Source: Hyella patelloides LEGE 07179 (GTDB lineage Bacteria; Cyanobacteriota; Cyanobacteriia; Cyanobacteriales; Xenococcaceae). Taken from it: a stretch of DNA of 37,277 bases. The stretch lies in NCBI RefSeq assembly GCF_900659865.1, contig NZ_LR213800.1, positions 1 to 37,277 on the forward strand, read 5' to 3'. Below are positions 1-8,618 of this stretch, one piece after another. The position numbers and the translations under genes were made by a program. The notes beneath the pieces are model-generated. The model did no database searches. It worked only from the letters and a program-made list of their open reading frames with translations, and was not told where the DNA came from. Position 1 is the stretch's first letter. Every line of letters starts with the position of its first letter.

Positions 1-645
1 ATAACGCCAATAAAGCTCATATATAATCCCGTAAGTTAATAAGCCTCTATTCAAACACCAATTACGCCACTTAAGCAATAACTCCCCCATCCGAGAATAG
101 AGAGTATTATCTTCTGTAAAATCAGGAAAACCCTGTTCTAAGATAGTGGGTATTTCTTCAGGTGCAATACCACTAGCACCTGCTAACTGCAATAAATCTA
201 ACGTTTGCCGAACAAAACGATATTCTCCATTAGCCTTAATTAAAACATCCCAATCAGGCTCATCTCGCCATAATTGCGTTGCTAGCTCTTGCTCTGTTTC
301 AGGACGTAATCTAAGGGGAAACTGCGCTTTAATGCCCAACTGTTCAAAAATTAAAGGCCAAAATAAAGTTACCTCATCACTAAGAAAACCCACAGGAGTC
401 TTACAGATTATAGGATAAGTCCCTTCTACTGCTTCTGACAAGCGATCGGCTAATTCTCGACGGTTATTGTTATTAGCTGCAAATACTAAAATTGCTGAGG
501 TTAAACCATCCTGGGGATGTTGGAGGTTACTTTGCTTAATTATTTGCTGTCTTACCCACTGGCTAAATTCGGTAACTAGACGAGTGGTTTTACCCGATCT
601 TGTTTTTCCCGTAATCCATAAAGCTGTTGAGTTACTATGTTTCAT
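1..645 (-). CDS. P-loop NTPase, probable superfamily I helicase, N-terminal part (runs off left edge)
   Basis: The minus strand is open from an ATG at 643-645 to base 1 without a stop, giving the first 215 residues of a longer protein. A Walker A motif (GKTRSGKT, residues 13-20) sits almost at the N-terminus. Residues around 50-70 (ILVFAANNNNRRELADRL) resemble motif Ia of UvrD/Rep/AddAB-type superfamily I helicases, followed by a segment like the Ib region (TPVGFLSDEV). Helicase motifs II-VI would lie outside the window, so the assignment rests on the N-terminus only. Known for the family: ATP-driven DNA unwinding or translocation in repair and recombination. It could also be another P-loop ATPase. 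Its reading direction is away from the polysaccharide genes, so I see no functional link with them. Confidence 0.6.
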   Translation of the reverse strand, partial: MKHSNSTALWITGKTRSGKTTRLVTEFSQWVRQQIIKQSNLQHPQDGLTSAILVFAANNNNRRELADRLSEAVEGTYPIICKTPVGFLSDEVTLFWPLIFEQLGIKAQFPLRLRPETEQELATQLWRDEPDWDVLIKANGEYRFVRQTLDLLQLAGASGIAPEEIPTILEQGFPDFTEDNTLYSRMGELLLKWRNWCLNRGLLTYGIIYELYWRY

Positions 646-773
646 CAAATTAATGTGCGTTTTGGATACCCCTAGCTTCTAGATATGGGGAGTGTCAATA
701 CTCAATTATTAGCCATCTCGATTATTTATTTTAGTACTAAGTTATTGTTTTGAGTCGAAAAACTAAGTTTTAA

Positions 774-1022
774 TCAGGAAAAAAAGATTAATTTGCCATC
801 TTTGAAGATAATTTTATCTAAATGTAGTAGTCGATCGTGAGCTTGATTGATAGATTTTAAATTACCTAGTAAACGATAATACTTTCTCAGAGCATCAGGA
901 AGATTCAAGTTATGTTCTATTTCAAAACTAATGACAGTAGCTTCTGATAATCCATCACTTTCGCGAATATTTCTTTCGAGTAATTCAGCTACCATTTTTT
1001 GATATTGAGTTTTAATATTCAT
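774..1022 (-). CDS. Short SUKH (SMI1/KNR4)-like protein, probably truncated
   Basis: This 82-residue ORF has a helical N-terminus and a segment (NLPDALRKYYRLLGN...RLLHLDKIIFKDGKLIFF) that resembles the start of SMI1/KNR4 (SUKH) domains, where 'LP..L..YY.L.G' is followed by the first beta strands. SUKH domains are normally about 130-180 residues, so this one ends in the middle of the fold. The stop follows a run of seven T on the coding strand, and all three frames close within about 20 bases, so a frameshift alone does not restore a longer protein. Many SUKH proteins are immunity proteins for secreted toxins, but no toxin is nearby. Most likely a degraded remnant; only a weak ribosome-binding site is visible. 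Confidence 0.4.
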   Translation of the reverse strand: MNIKTQYQKMVAELLERNIRESDGLSEATVISFEIEHNLNLPDALRKYYRLLGNLKSINQAHDRLLHLDKIIFKDGKLIFFS

Positions 1023-1062
1023 GTGGCGAAAACTTTCAAGATCTAAATATCTAGCTCTAAAA

Positions 1063-1400
1063 TTAATCTAAGTCCATCTCTGCTATTTCTTGCTGTAATT
1101 CCTGAAAGTAATTAGTTTTAATCAGTTTTGCCACTGCTTCGGCACGTTTTTCCCGATCCACTTCTACTTTTAATTCTTTAAGTTGTTTTTTCAAATCGGC
1201 TTCTTGGCGTTTGCGATCGCTAATATCTCTGACAATCCCTTCATAATACAGTAAATTATCCTGAGAATCATAAACTGCTCTGGTATCTTCTTCAATCCAG
1301 ATAAGACATCAATCTCAGTTATTTCTGTTATTTCCGACTCTTCTGGAGCATCAGGCAGATGCGTAAGAAAACTTAAGATAGCACCTGTCTTATCAGCCAT
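1063..1400 (-). pseudogene. Remnant of a PAS-domain sensor protein, frameshifted
   Basis: Reading on the minus strand, the frame ending with TAA at 1063-1065 encodes a typical PAC/PAS end (WIEEDTRAVYDSQDNLLYYEG, then IVRDISDRKRQE) followed by a charged coiled coil and an acidic tail ending in EMDLD. This is the usual end of cyanobacterial PAS-containing sensors or cyclases. Upstream, the ATG at 1398-1400 opens a different frame (MADKTGAILSFLTHLPDAPEE) that has to shift near 1303 to join the PAS frame. No kinase, cyclase or complete PAS domain remains. I read this as two fragments of a sensor gene joined by deletion and frameshift, hence a pseudogene. Confidence 0.65.
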
Positions 1401-1623
1401 GATATATCTAGATTCGGCGTAAAGTTCTCAGTTCAGGAGAACGTAAAGAAGGTCTTTTTCTTTTTTTTACCTCATCCATGTTATTGGTAGATAGTATAAA
1501 AAATAATCAAAGCAAAATCACTAATTAACTGCTAGTAGTATTTAACCTTACACGTTCGGTAAAGCTGAATTTATCGAGACAAAATAAAGATTGACCGAGT
1601 AAAATCAGGAGACAATCAACTCA

Positions 1624-2544
1624 ATGAAATTACCCAATTTAGTAATAGCTGGAGTTGTAAAAGCAGGAACTACCTCGTTGTATAGTTACTTATCCCTTCA
1701 TCCCGATATTTGTTGTTCTACTGTTAAAGAAACTTGCTATTTTTCTTACCATAGATATGGTGAATGGGATCCTTGGTACAATGACAGCAAAGACCCGTTT
1801 GAGCAGTATCAAAATTACTTTTGCCACTGTGAAGATCAAAAGTATGTAATGGAAGCTACTCCTGGATATTTTGAGGGAGAAATGAAAGTTGCTCAAACTA
1901 TCAAAAATGTTCTGGGAGATCATGTAAAAATTATTATTATTTTAAGAGAACCAGTTTCACGATTAATTTCTTTTTTTAAATACAAAAAGAGTAGGCTAGA
2001 GCTTGATAAAGAATTGAGTTTGGTTGAATATTTGCAACAATGCGAAGCTTTAACACCCCAAGAAAGAGTTAAAAAAGAAAATGATAAATACTGGGGAATT
2101 GAGGGTGGTTTCTATGCGAATTATCTAGAAGATTGGTTAAATGTTTTTGGAGAATCTGTCTATATTAGTTTTTTTGATGAGCTTCAAAATAACCCTAAGC
2201 TGTTTCTCTCAAAAATTTGTGCTTGGCTAGAAATAGATAATACTGTGTGGGAATCACAAGATTTAACTGTAGAAAATAAAAGCCTAAACTACAAAAATAA
2301 ATACTTGCAAGAACTAGCTTTATGGCTCAATCTTAAAGCTGAAAGGTTTTGGCGAGCTAACCCAGGCATAAAAAGGAGTTTGAGAAATTTTTATTACAAC
2401 TTGAATAATATGCCGTATCAAGAAGAAATTAAGCAACAAACTTTCAATTATTTGCAATCTCTTTATCAACCTTATAATCAAAAATTAGCAGCACAACTTT
2501 TAGCGGTAAATTATACCGATCTTCCTCAATGGCTAAGGTTTTAG
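1624..2544 (+). CDS. PAPS-dependent sulfotransferase (heparan/NDST-like family)
   Basis: The 306-residue protein has both hallmarks of PAPS sulfotransferases. The 5'-phosphosulfate-binding loop (GVVKAGTTSLYSYL, residues 10-23) is followed by the HPDI..K.T.YFS stretch seen in heparan-type enzymes. The 3'-phosphate-binding strand and helix is LREPVSRLISFFKY (residues 107-120, with Arg108 and Ser116 in the expected positions). Known for the family: transfer of sulfate from PAPS to a hydroxyl or amino group, usually on sugars. An AGGAGA ribosome-binding site (1607-1612) precedes the ATG by 11 bases. A glycosyltransferase starts 35 bases downstream on the same strand, so the two are probably co-transcribed and act on one glycan. 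The acceptor cannot be deduced. No signal peptide; probably cytoplasmic. Confidence 0.88.
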   Translation: MKLPNLVIAGVVKAGTTSLYSYLSLHPDICCSTVKETCYFSYHRYGEWDPWYNDSKDPFEQYQNYFCHCEDQKYVMEATPGYFEGEMKVAQTIKNVLGDHVKIIIILREPVSRLISFFKYKKSRLELDKELSLVEYLQQCEALTPQERVKKENDKYWGIEGGFYANYLEDWLNVFGESVYISFFDELQNNPKLFLSKICAWLEIDNTVWESQDLTVENKSLNYKNKYLQELALWLNLKAERFWRANPGIKRSLRNFYYNLNNMPYQEEIKQQTFNYLQSLYQPYNQKLAAQLLAVNYTDLPQWLRF

Positions 2545-2579
2545 AGACACAAGTTAAGAATTATATTCTATAGTTACTC

Positions 2580-3701
2580 ATGTATATTGCTCTGATAGCT
2601 CATTATCTTGGCCCTCGTTTGGGAATTGGACAGTATTTAGAACGATTGTTACCTTCTTTAGTAGAAGAACTAACTCACCAAGGATTTAAGGTAATAATTT
2701 TGGCTTCTCCCAACGCTGTTACCCAAACCCCTGCTTTGGAGAAATTAAAACATCTGGTTCGGCTTCTCCCTCCCCTAGATTACTCCCCAGTCAAAAGAGC
2801 TACTTGGGTTATTACCCGCTTGGCTAAATATTGTCATCGCGAAAAGATAGAAACAATAGTTTGGCTTTCCAACCCGATTGTACTACCTTGGCATCCACCT
2901 ACCATAGCAGTAATTCATGATGTTAATGAATGGAAAGCAGCTAACAAATATGGAGATCGCCTGAAAACTTGGTTGCGAGCTATGGTTTATCTCGATGCAT
3001 CTCTGCGTTTTGCCCAACAGATTATTGTTGTCAGTGAGGCGACAAAACAGGATCTATGCCATTTTCGCCCCGATCCTCAGTTAAAGTTAAAGCTAAAAGC
3101 GATCGCAAATGGAAATGACTCTCAATTGAGCGATTTAGCCCCTATGACAATCCCTGCACCTAATTCACCTTTTCTCTTATCCGTCGGTAGAATCGATCCT
3201 GCTGCGAAACGTTTGCCAGAAGCAGTAGCCTTAGTTTCAGCCCTCAGAGAAATTAGTCATGAACCCTGGGAGTTACATTTACTAGGAGGAATCAACACTA
3301 CGACTCAAGCCAGTGGAGAAGCCTTTTTAGAATCGATTAAAAATAAGCATTGGGTTCACTATCAGGGTTATGTTAGCGATCGCGCTTTAGCCCAGTGGTA
3401 TCGCCAAGCAACCGCAATAGTTTTTCTCTCAGAAAATGAGGGTTTTGGTTTACCGATTGCCGAAGCTGCTGCGATGAATCGTTGGATCGTCGTCAGTCAA
3501 ACAAATCAGGCGAGTTGTGAAGTTGGAGAGAATGCAGTTATTCCTATTACTGCGACTAATCCTCAAATGGCAGCGAAAAAACTACTAGAACGACTCCAGA
3601 AAAGCCCATCTCCGCCCACTGAAGCAAGAGGGCAATCATGGCGTGAAACAGCAAGTGCTTACGCAGCAGAAATTTGTCGTTTAACTGGCTTTGCTGAATG
3701 A
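2580..3701 (+). CDS. Glycosyltransferase family 4 (GT-B fold)
   Basis: This 373-residue protein has a GT-B layout. The N-terminal half holds a glycine-containing acceptor loop (HYLGPRLGIGQYLERLLPSL) and the C-terminal half holds the nucleotide-sugar site. The C-terminal E-x7-E signature of retaining family-4 enzymes is clear in ENEGFGLPIAEAAA. The 'SVGRIDPAAKRL' stretch is the usual strand before the donor site. Known for the family: retaining transfer from an NDP-sugar during polysaccharide or glycolipid synthesis on the cytoplasmic face of the membrane. It follows the sulfotransferase by 35 bases in the same direction. The donor sugar is not predictable. Confidence 0.88.
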   Translation: MYIALIAHYLGPRLGIGQYLERLLPSLVEELTHQGFKVIILASPNAVTQTPALEKLKHLVRLLPPLDYSPVKRATWVITRLAKYCHREKIETIVWLSNPIVLPWHPPTIAVIHDVNEWKAANKYGDRLKTWLRAMVYLDASLRFAQQIIVVSEATKQDLCHFRPDPQLKLKLKAIANGNDSQLSDLAPMTIPAPNSPFLLSVGRIDPAAKRLPEAVALVSALREISHEPWELHLLGGINTTTQASGEAFLESIKNKHWVHYQGYVSDRALAQWYRQATAIVFLSENEGFGLPIAEAAAMNRWIVVSQTNQASCEVGENAVIPITATNPQMAAKKLLERLQKSPSPPTEARGQSWRETASAYAAEICRLTGFAE

Positions 3702-3839
3702 GTTTTTCTTTACTCTTCGTTGTACGATAAATCCACTGTCTATTCAGCAACGCTAATTGTTGAGTACGAGTTTGCTCTCCTGAAAATACCGCTCAGTTTA
3801 ACCTAGCCCAATAATTTTGATAGGCTGGGAAGTGACTTA

Positions 3840-5309
3840 TTGAATCAACAGAAAAATCGTTTTATGTCGAACCAAAAAATAGAAAATAAAAGAATAATTC
3901 TGATTTTGTTCTTATTTTTGATCGTTGGAATTGCAGGTATAACCATAGCATTTGTCAGAGTCGAAAAAAATACTTTTGCTGCTCGACTTGGGATTGACAA
4001 GCAAAAAACCACAACCAAAACATCATCGATAAATTCTGAAGCAAAAGTAGAAGAATTATGGAGCCAAGGAAATCAGGTTTTGATTGCAGCAAAGAACAAT
4101 ATCAATAAATTGGAAGGAATCAGAGCTTATTCTCGTGAAAACTACAAGCAAGCTCAAGCCAAATTCATGATATCGTTGGAAAATGATTCCAACGATCCAG
4201 AGACATTAATTTACCTCAACAATAGTAAGGCTGTAGTTCAAGGGAATGAAGTAACAATTGCTGTTAGCGTTCCCATTGGCGGAAACTTGAATGTGGCTCA
4301 AGAAATTCTGCGTGGCGTTGCTCAAGCACAAAATCAATTTAACTCAAATCAGGAAAATAAAAATCGATTGCTCAAGGTAATTATTGCTAATGATAATAAT
4401 AATCCTGAATTAGCTCAAGAAATTGCCACTAAATTTGTCCAAGAGGAAGAAATTATCGCCGTAGTGGGACACAATGCTAGTGATTCTTCCATAGCTGCTG
4501 CTCCTATTTATCAGGAGGGTGGATTAGTCATGATCACTCCCACCAGTTCAGCTAAATCTTTGACAGAAATAGGGAACTACATATATCGTACCACTCCAAG
4601 TACTAGAGCTTTAGCCGATAAACTGGCTGGTTATATAGTTAACACAGCTCGCAAAACCAATATCACTATCTGTGCAGACGAGCAAGCTAAAGCGAGTGTT
4701 TCTTTTAAGAACGATTTGACCTGGGCAGTTTATCAGTATGGAGGAGTAGTCAATGGAGTAAAATGCAATTTTTCGGCAATGGATTTTAATCCCACCAAAG
4801 TCCCTCCTCAAGCCATCAGTAATGGTGCGGACGCTCTGGTGCTAGCACCATCATTACGCTATTTGGATCAAGCCATTGAAGTAGCTAGAGCAAACCAACA
4901 ACAATTACCCTTATTTGGTAGTCACACTGTATTTAAATATAATACCTTAAAACAAGGGCAAATGAGTGTTAACGGTCTAGTTTTACCTGTAGCTTGGTAT
5001 CCAAAATCTTCTGAGAATAGTTCTTTTGTTGAAAATGCTCAGAAACTCTGGAAGGAAACGGGAAGTTGGCGCACGGCGATGGCTTATGATGCAACTCAAG
5101 TAATTATCCAAGCTTTACAATCAACTGATAGTAGTCGCCAGCAAATACAAAAAGTTATTGATAACCCCGAATTTGTAGCTCAAGGCTCATCTGAATCGAT
5201 TCGCTTCATGCAAAATGGAGATCGTCTTGCCAGAGGCGTTTTAGTCAGAGTAGAACCTGGAGAAAGATCGGGAACTGGTTATGATTTTGCATATTTAGAA
5301 TCGAACTAA
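3840..5309 (+). CDS. Membrane-anchored ABC-type substrate-binding protein (amino-acid/receptor family, type 1 fold)
   Basis: The 489-residue frame begins with TTG; an ATG at 3864 (MSNQKIENKR, 481 residues) is equally possible. A basic stretch is followed by one hydrophobic segment (IILILFLFLIVGIAGITIAF) with no lipobox, so it looks like a signal anchor. Residues about 70-125 are helical and TPR-like (SRENYKQAQAKFMISLENDS). The rest is a periplasmic-binding domain of the Leu/Ile/Val (Peripla_BP_6) type: VTIAVSVPIGG at its start, the AVVGHNASDSSIAAAPIYQEGG and MITPTSSAKSLTE stretches of the ligand cleft, and a late AYDATQVIIQAL helix. No permease or ATPase gene is adjacent, so it may serve as a sensor rather than an importer subunit. 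Its stop overlaps the stop of the convergent transporter gene by 4 bases. Confidence 0.8.
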   Translation: MNQQKNRFMSNQKIENKRIILILFLFLIVGIAGITIAFVRVEKNTFAARLGIDKQKTTTKTSSINSEAKVEELWSQGNQVLIAAKNNINKLEGIRAYSRENYKQAQAKFMISLENDSNDPETLIYLNNSKAVVQGNEVTIAVSVPIGGNLNVAQEILRGVAQAQNQFNSNQENKNRLLKVIIANDNNNPELAQEIATKFVQEEEIIAVVGHNASDSSIAAAPIYQEGGLVMITPTSSAKSLTEIGNYIYRTTPSTRALADKLAGYIVNTARKTNITICADEQAKASVSFKNDLTWAVYQYGGVVNGVKCNFSAMDFNPTKVPPQAISNGADALVLAPSLRYLDQAIEVARANQQQLPLFGSHTVFKYNTLKQGQMSVNGLVLPVAWYPKSSENSSFVENAQKLWKETGSWRTAMAYDATQVIIQALQSTDSSRQQIQKVIDNPEFVAQGSSESIRFMQNGDRLARGVLVRVEPGERSGTGYDFAYLESN

Positions 5310-6736
5310 ATCAAGCCTAAAACTTGCCACCATAAGCCTCCAACAACAAGCCAAATAGGGAAGTAAACTAAACTTAAAATAAATCCTAGCTTCCACCAAA
5401 TACGAACCTCAATGTATCCAGAACCAAAATAGATGGGTGCAACAGCAGTTCCGTAATGGGTCAGACATCCAGACAGATTGAGCAAGAAAGCTAAAACTAA
5501 TGCTGCATAAATCGGCGGTGTCCCTATGACAAGAGCAACCGAAAGAAAGGGAGCATACATGGCACTGGCTCTGGCTGCTTTACTGGCAAAGAAATAGCCG
5601 TTATAAAAATAAACTACGCTTAACAAGAAAAAAGCTGGTTGCCAAGGGAAACCGTCGATAACGCCTCCTATTTGCTGACTCACCCAAGCAATTAAACCAA
5701 ACTCATTAAGAAAGGAAGCCATCATCAATAAGACAGAAAACCAGAGCAGAATATTCCAAGCTTTTTTTTCAGCGATAATCTCATCCCAACTCAAAACACG
5801 AGCAGCCACTAAAAGAGCGACTCCCAATAGAGCGGTAGTCGTACTTTTGATTCCTCCCAAGTAATCTCCGAAAATCCAAAGCAACAGTAGTAGCAAAAAA
5901 GTTCCTCCCATTAACCATTCCGATCTACTAATTCTGCCCATTTGATTCAGCTTTTGTCTTGCTAGATCGGGAGCTTCGGGAGTATGTTTAACTTCTGGTG
6001 GATAGTAAAAATAAATAATCAAAGGCATCAGCAACAAACTAATCATACCTGGTACTAGAGCAGCTAAAGCCCAAGTAATCCAAGTAAACTCAAAGCCGAC
6101 CATTTCTCCAGCTAGACTCGCCATTAAGGGATTTGCAACCATAGCGGTAAAGAATAAAGCGGTAGTGATTTGAGTTCCTTGAAAGGAAGTGAGCATCAGA
6201 AAACTACCGATTCGACGAGAAGAACCATCGTGAGGCTCACTTTTGTAGATTTGAGCCAGGGACTTAACCAGAGGGAAAATAACCCCTCCTGCTCTAGCAT
6301 TACCACTGGGCATACCTGGAGCTAATACCAAATCTGTAGCTAACAATCCGTAACTGAGCAGAAGAGTATTTTGACCCAGAACTCTAATAAAAAGATAGGC
6401 AAGACGAGCAGCCAAACCAGTTTTAATAAAACCTCTGGCAATCAAAAAAGAACTAAATGTCAACCACGAAGTAGGATGACTAAAACCACTTAATCCTTCA
6501 GCTAGAGTGAGGGTTTTACTAATAATTAAAGCAGTAAGGGCAATCAAAGCCACTGCTCCCATAGGTAAAGGTTTTGTAATGAAACCGATAATAGTAGCAA
6601 CAAAGATAGCGAGTAAGTGCCAAGCTTGTTCTTCAATGCCGAGAGGAGCAGGCAGAAACCAAATGATGCTTCCACTGAGAATAGTCCAAAAGAGAGCGAA
6701 ACTCTGTCCATCTTTTTCTGCTGACATAGATTTCAT
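5306..6736 (-). CDS. DASS-family (SLC13-like) dicarboxylate/anion transporter
   Basis: The 476-residue protein is rich in membrane helices. Its late segment (LTHYGTAVAPIYFGSGYIEV, then WWKLGFILS) is characteristic of the 2-oxoglutarate/malate translocator branch of the divalent-anion:Na+ symporter family. The first substrate/sodium loop reads APGMPSGNARAGGVIFPL, where most relatives carry PSNTARAGG; here the SNT signature is altered to SGN, so ion or substrate specificity may differ. An AAGGAG ribosome-binding site (6743-6748) lies 6 bases before the ATG and inside the last codons of the upstream gene, whose stop is only 2 bases away, so translation is probably coupled. Location: inner membrane. 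A C4- or C5-dicarboxylate is the likeliest substrate, but this is inference. Confidence 0.85.
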   Translation of the reverse strand: MKSMSAEKDGQSFALFWTILSGSIIWFLPAPLGIEEQAWHLLAIFVATIIGFITKPLPMGAVALIALTALIISKTLTLAEGLSGFSHPTSWLTFSSFLIARGFIKTGLAARLAYLFIRVLGQNTLLLSYGLLATDLVLAPGMPSGNARAGGVIFPLVKSLAQIYKSEPHDGSSRRIGSFLMLTSFQGTQITTALFFTAMVANPLMASLAGEMVGFEFTWITWALAALVPGMISLLLMPLIIYFYYPPEVKHTPEAPDLARQKLNQMGRISRSEWLMGGTFLLLLLLWIFGDYLGGIKSTTTALLGVALLVAARVLSWDEIIAEKKAWNILLWFSVLLMMASFLNEFGLIAWVSQQIGGVIDGFPWQPAFFLLSVVYFYNGYFFASKAARASAMYAPFLSVALVIGTPPIYAALVLAFLLNLSGCLTHYGTAVAPIYFGSGYIEVRIWWKLGFILSLVYFPIWLVVGGLWWQVLGLI

Positions 6737-6738
6737 TT

Positions 6739-7686
6739 TTAGCTCCTTAGATTTTGAGCCAGTTTCAATTTTGATGTGCTTCGCTCGATCTCAAAATTAA
6801 TCTTGCGTTCGGATTGGATAGCTTCGGGATGATAACGTTTGACCATTTCAACTGTAATTGATGCCTGCCTAGCCATCTGCCTACCATCTTCAACGGAAGT
6901 TAACTGGCCATGAGAACTAATCACGGAATTTCCCGTTTTGAGATAAACTGGTGCAGCAATGCGGACTATTTCAGGAGCTTCATAAGAACGAATAAAGCCA
7001 CCAGAGGCAGGGGGATTATCAGTATGGCAATCAAGAGGGATAGATATTGCTTCTCGGATAGCTGCGATCATCGGCAACTGTAAATCTCTGACGGGATTTA
7101 CGCTATTAGCACCCATTTGAGCCATAAGCTTAATTGAAATGGGATTAGCGTAACCACAATGGGCGGAAACTTTAAATGAGATGTCAGGAGCCAATTCCCC
7201 ATCTTGACGCATCTGATTGACTAACCATAGCATTCCCTCATCATAAATGAGAAAACCTTTAACACCCAATTCAACACCACGTTTGACATCTTCGATGGCT
7301 CTGATCAATTGTTCTTGTCCACGGAGTCGATAGCCAATCCGCATACCTTGAGACGATTGTACTGTAGCACTGGTATCATAGGTGGCACGGGGACCAGGAG
7401 ACATAATCAGTTGACATCCATAATCTTGGCATAAATTGACCCAATCCTGAATTTCCCTGCGAGTGTGTCGAAAAATTCCGTAAGTTTCTGTGATGCGATT
7501 GATGGTAATTCCCAAAAATTCAGCTTCTTGAAGTAAAGCTGTAGCAGCTTCAAGAGTATTGACAGTGGGGATCTCGATCCGAAAATTAGCTCCATCAGCA
7601 AAAACTAACTCAGATGAAGGTAAATCCCTTTTATCTTCTCCAGGTAAGCCGAGCTTCCGAAGATATTGTCTAGTTAAATCAAACAC
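6739..7686 (-). CDS. U32 peptidase-like TIM-barrel protein
   Basis: The 315-residue protein starts with GTG at 7684-7686, supported by a strong GAGGAG site (7696-7701) 9 bases upstream. The sequence reads as a TIM barrel of the U32 peptidase/UbiU-like kind: repeated beta-strand motifs (RIEIPTVNTLEAA, GVKGFLIYDEGMLWLV, FKVSAHCGYANPISIKLMAQMGANSVNP, IPLDCHTDNPPASGGF). Cys and His are present in SAHCGYANP and DCHTD, but the four-Cys iron-sulfur signature of RlhA/UbiU-type members is not evident. U32 relatives include RNA-hydroxylation and quinone-hydroxylation factors as well as proposed peptidases; which chemistry applies here is unknown. It is followed 2 bases later by the DASS transporter, so a role in metabolism of the transported anion is a reasonable inference. 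Confidence 0.65.
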   Translation of the reverse strand: MFDLTRQYLRKLGLPGEDKRDLPSSELVFADGANFRIEIPTVNTLEAATALLQEAEFLGITINRITETYGIFRHTRREIQDWVNLCQDYGCQLIMSPGPRATYDTSATVQSSQGMRIGYRLRGQEQLIRAIEDVKRGVELGVKGFLIYDEGMLWLVNQMRQDGELAPDISFKVSAHCGYANPISIKLMAQMGANSVNPVRDLQLPMIAAIREAISIPLDCHTDNPPASGGFIRSYEAPEIVRIAAPVYLKTGNSVISSHGQLTSVEDGRQMARQASITVEMVKRYHPEAIQSERKINFEIERSTSKLKLAQNLRS

Positions 7687-7702
7687 GATAAGATACTCCT
7701 CA

Positions 7703-8053
7703 TTATGAATTAAATTTTTTGGTCAAATTTTGCAAAAATGCTTGATAATTTTTCTCTATAAATAACTCTGGTTCAGCACTGGTTTCTATTTCAAAGTCAG
7801 GAGCTAATCCAATTTCAATCAAGTTTAAATATTGACTAATTTCCTCAGATTCTAACCAAGATTTTGTTGAATTAAAATCTGAGTAACTACCTTGAAAAAA
7901 CCAAACTTTTATCTGACCTTTACTGAGTGTGGTTTCGGTTAATCCCCGAGATTGAAAAATACTTTTGACTTGGGGTTCTTCAAGGAGGTTATTGAGTTTT
8001 ACTATAACTATGAATTCTAATTTTTGTATCATCATTATTTGGTTAATTTTCAA
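7703..8053 (-). CDS. Hypothetical protein, second gene of the DASS operon
   Basis: Not recognised. The frame opens with TTG at 8053 (116 residues) but an ATG at 8035 (110 residues, MMIQKLEFIVIVKL) is the more natural start. It would begin 7 bases after the preceding stop, whereas the TTG start would overlap that gene by 11 bases. Alternating hydrophobic residues (KLEFIVIVKLNN, QIKVWFFQGSY) and helical stretches suggest a small alpha/beta protein. It has no signal peptide and no membrane segment. The U32-like gene starts 16 bases downstream. Its conserved position in the operon, if confirmed in other genomes, would be the best clue to its function. Confidence 0.6.
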   Translation of the reverse strand: MKINQIMMIQKLEFIVIVKLNNLLEEPQVKSIFQSRGLTETTLSKGQIKVWFFQGSYSDFNSTKSWLESEEISQYLNLIEIGLAPDFEIETSAEPELFIEKNYQAFLQNLTKKFNS

Positions 8054-8618
8054 TTAAAGGATATCTGTAGCTTAAAAGTGTCATAATCATGGATGGTGTT
8101 ATCAGAGTATTTGAGTCTAAATTCAAAATAGGGTTAACTAATAAATTTTTTAATCTCGACCAGGAAGTTCTATCATCAAATACTTTGACACTGATGGTGG
8201 CAATTCTGAGCTTAGTATTTAATTTTTCCCGTATAATTTTAGAAGAGGTTTTAGTAATTTCTCGTTTTAATTTATTGCGATATTTAGTTGCTAAGTTTCT
8301 CTGATTTAAATTAATGTTGGTGTCATTAAGAATTTCAATATAGACATTTAATTCCTCTCTAGTAATTCTTCTTCTATACTCTCTGATAAAACTTTTTTCT
8401 AAATCGGAATAGATACTACAAGCAAGACAAAATATCTCTTTTTCCGTCTTAGTTAATTCTCGTTTGCTCTTTCGTCCGTATTTAGCTGCTGCGAGAACCC
8501 ACAGTACACGATCCATATCAACCTGATAACAGTTTTGGACTTCGAGAACTATTTGTTTTGTGGTTATAGCTTGAGAATTTTGAATCTCTCGAACTTCATT
8601 AAGGGCTTGGACAGGCAT
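8043..8618 (-). CDS. Hypothetical helical protein, first gene of the DASS operon
   Basis: Not recognised. The 191-residue protein starts with ATG at 8616-8618 behind a TGGAG ribosome-binding site. It is strongly helical and rich in Lys, Arg and Glu (KRELTKTEKEIFCLACSIYS, RNKLKREITKTSSKII), with no signal peptide or membrane helix. It heads a run of four closely spaced minus-strand genes ending with the transporter. A basic helical protein at the head of an operon could be a regulator, but no helix-turn-helix is convincing. Function left open. Confidence 0.6.
   Translation of the reverse strand: MPVQALNEVREIQNSQAITTKQIVLEVQNCYQVDMDRVLWVLAAAKYGRKSKRELTKTEKEIFCLACSIYSDLEKSFIREYRRRITREELNVYIEILNDTNINLNQRNLATKYRNKLKREITKTSSKIIREKLNTKLRIATISVKVFDDRTSWSRLKNLLVNPILNLDSNTLITPSMIMTLLSYRYPLIEN

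Noticed and set aside
146-682. Two plus-strand frames at the left edge
   Set aside because: They are antisense to the open minus-strand helicase-like frame, which has a Walker A motif.
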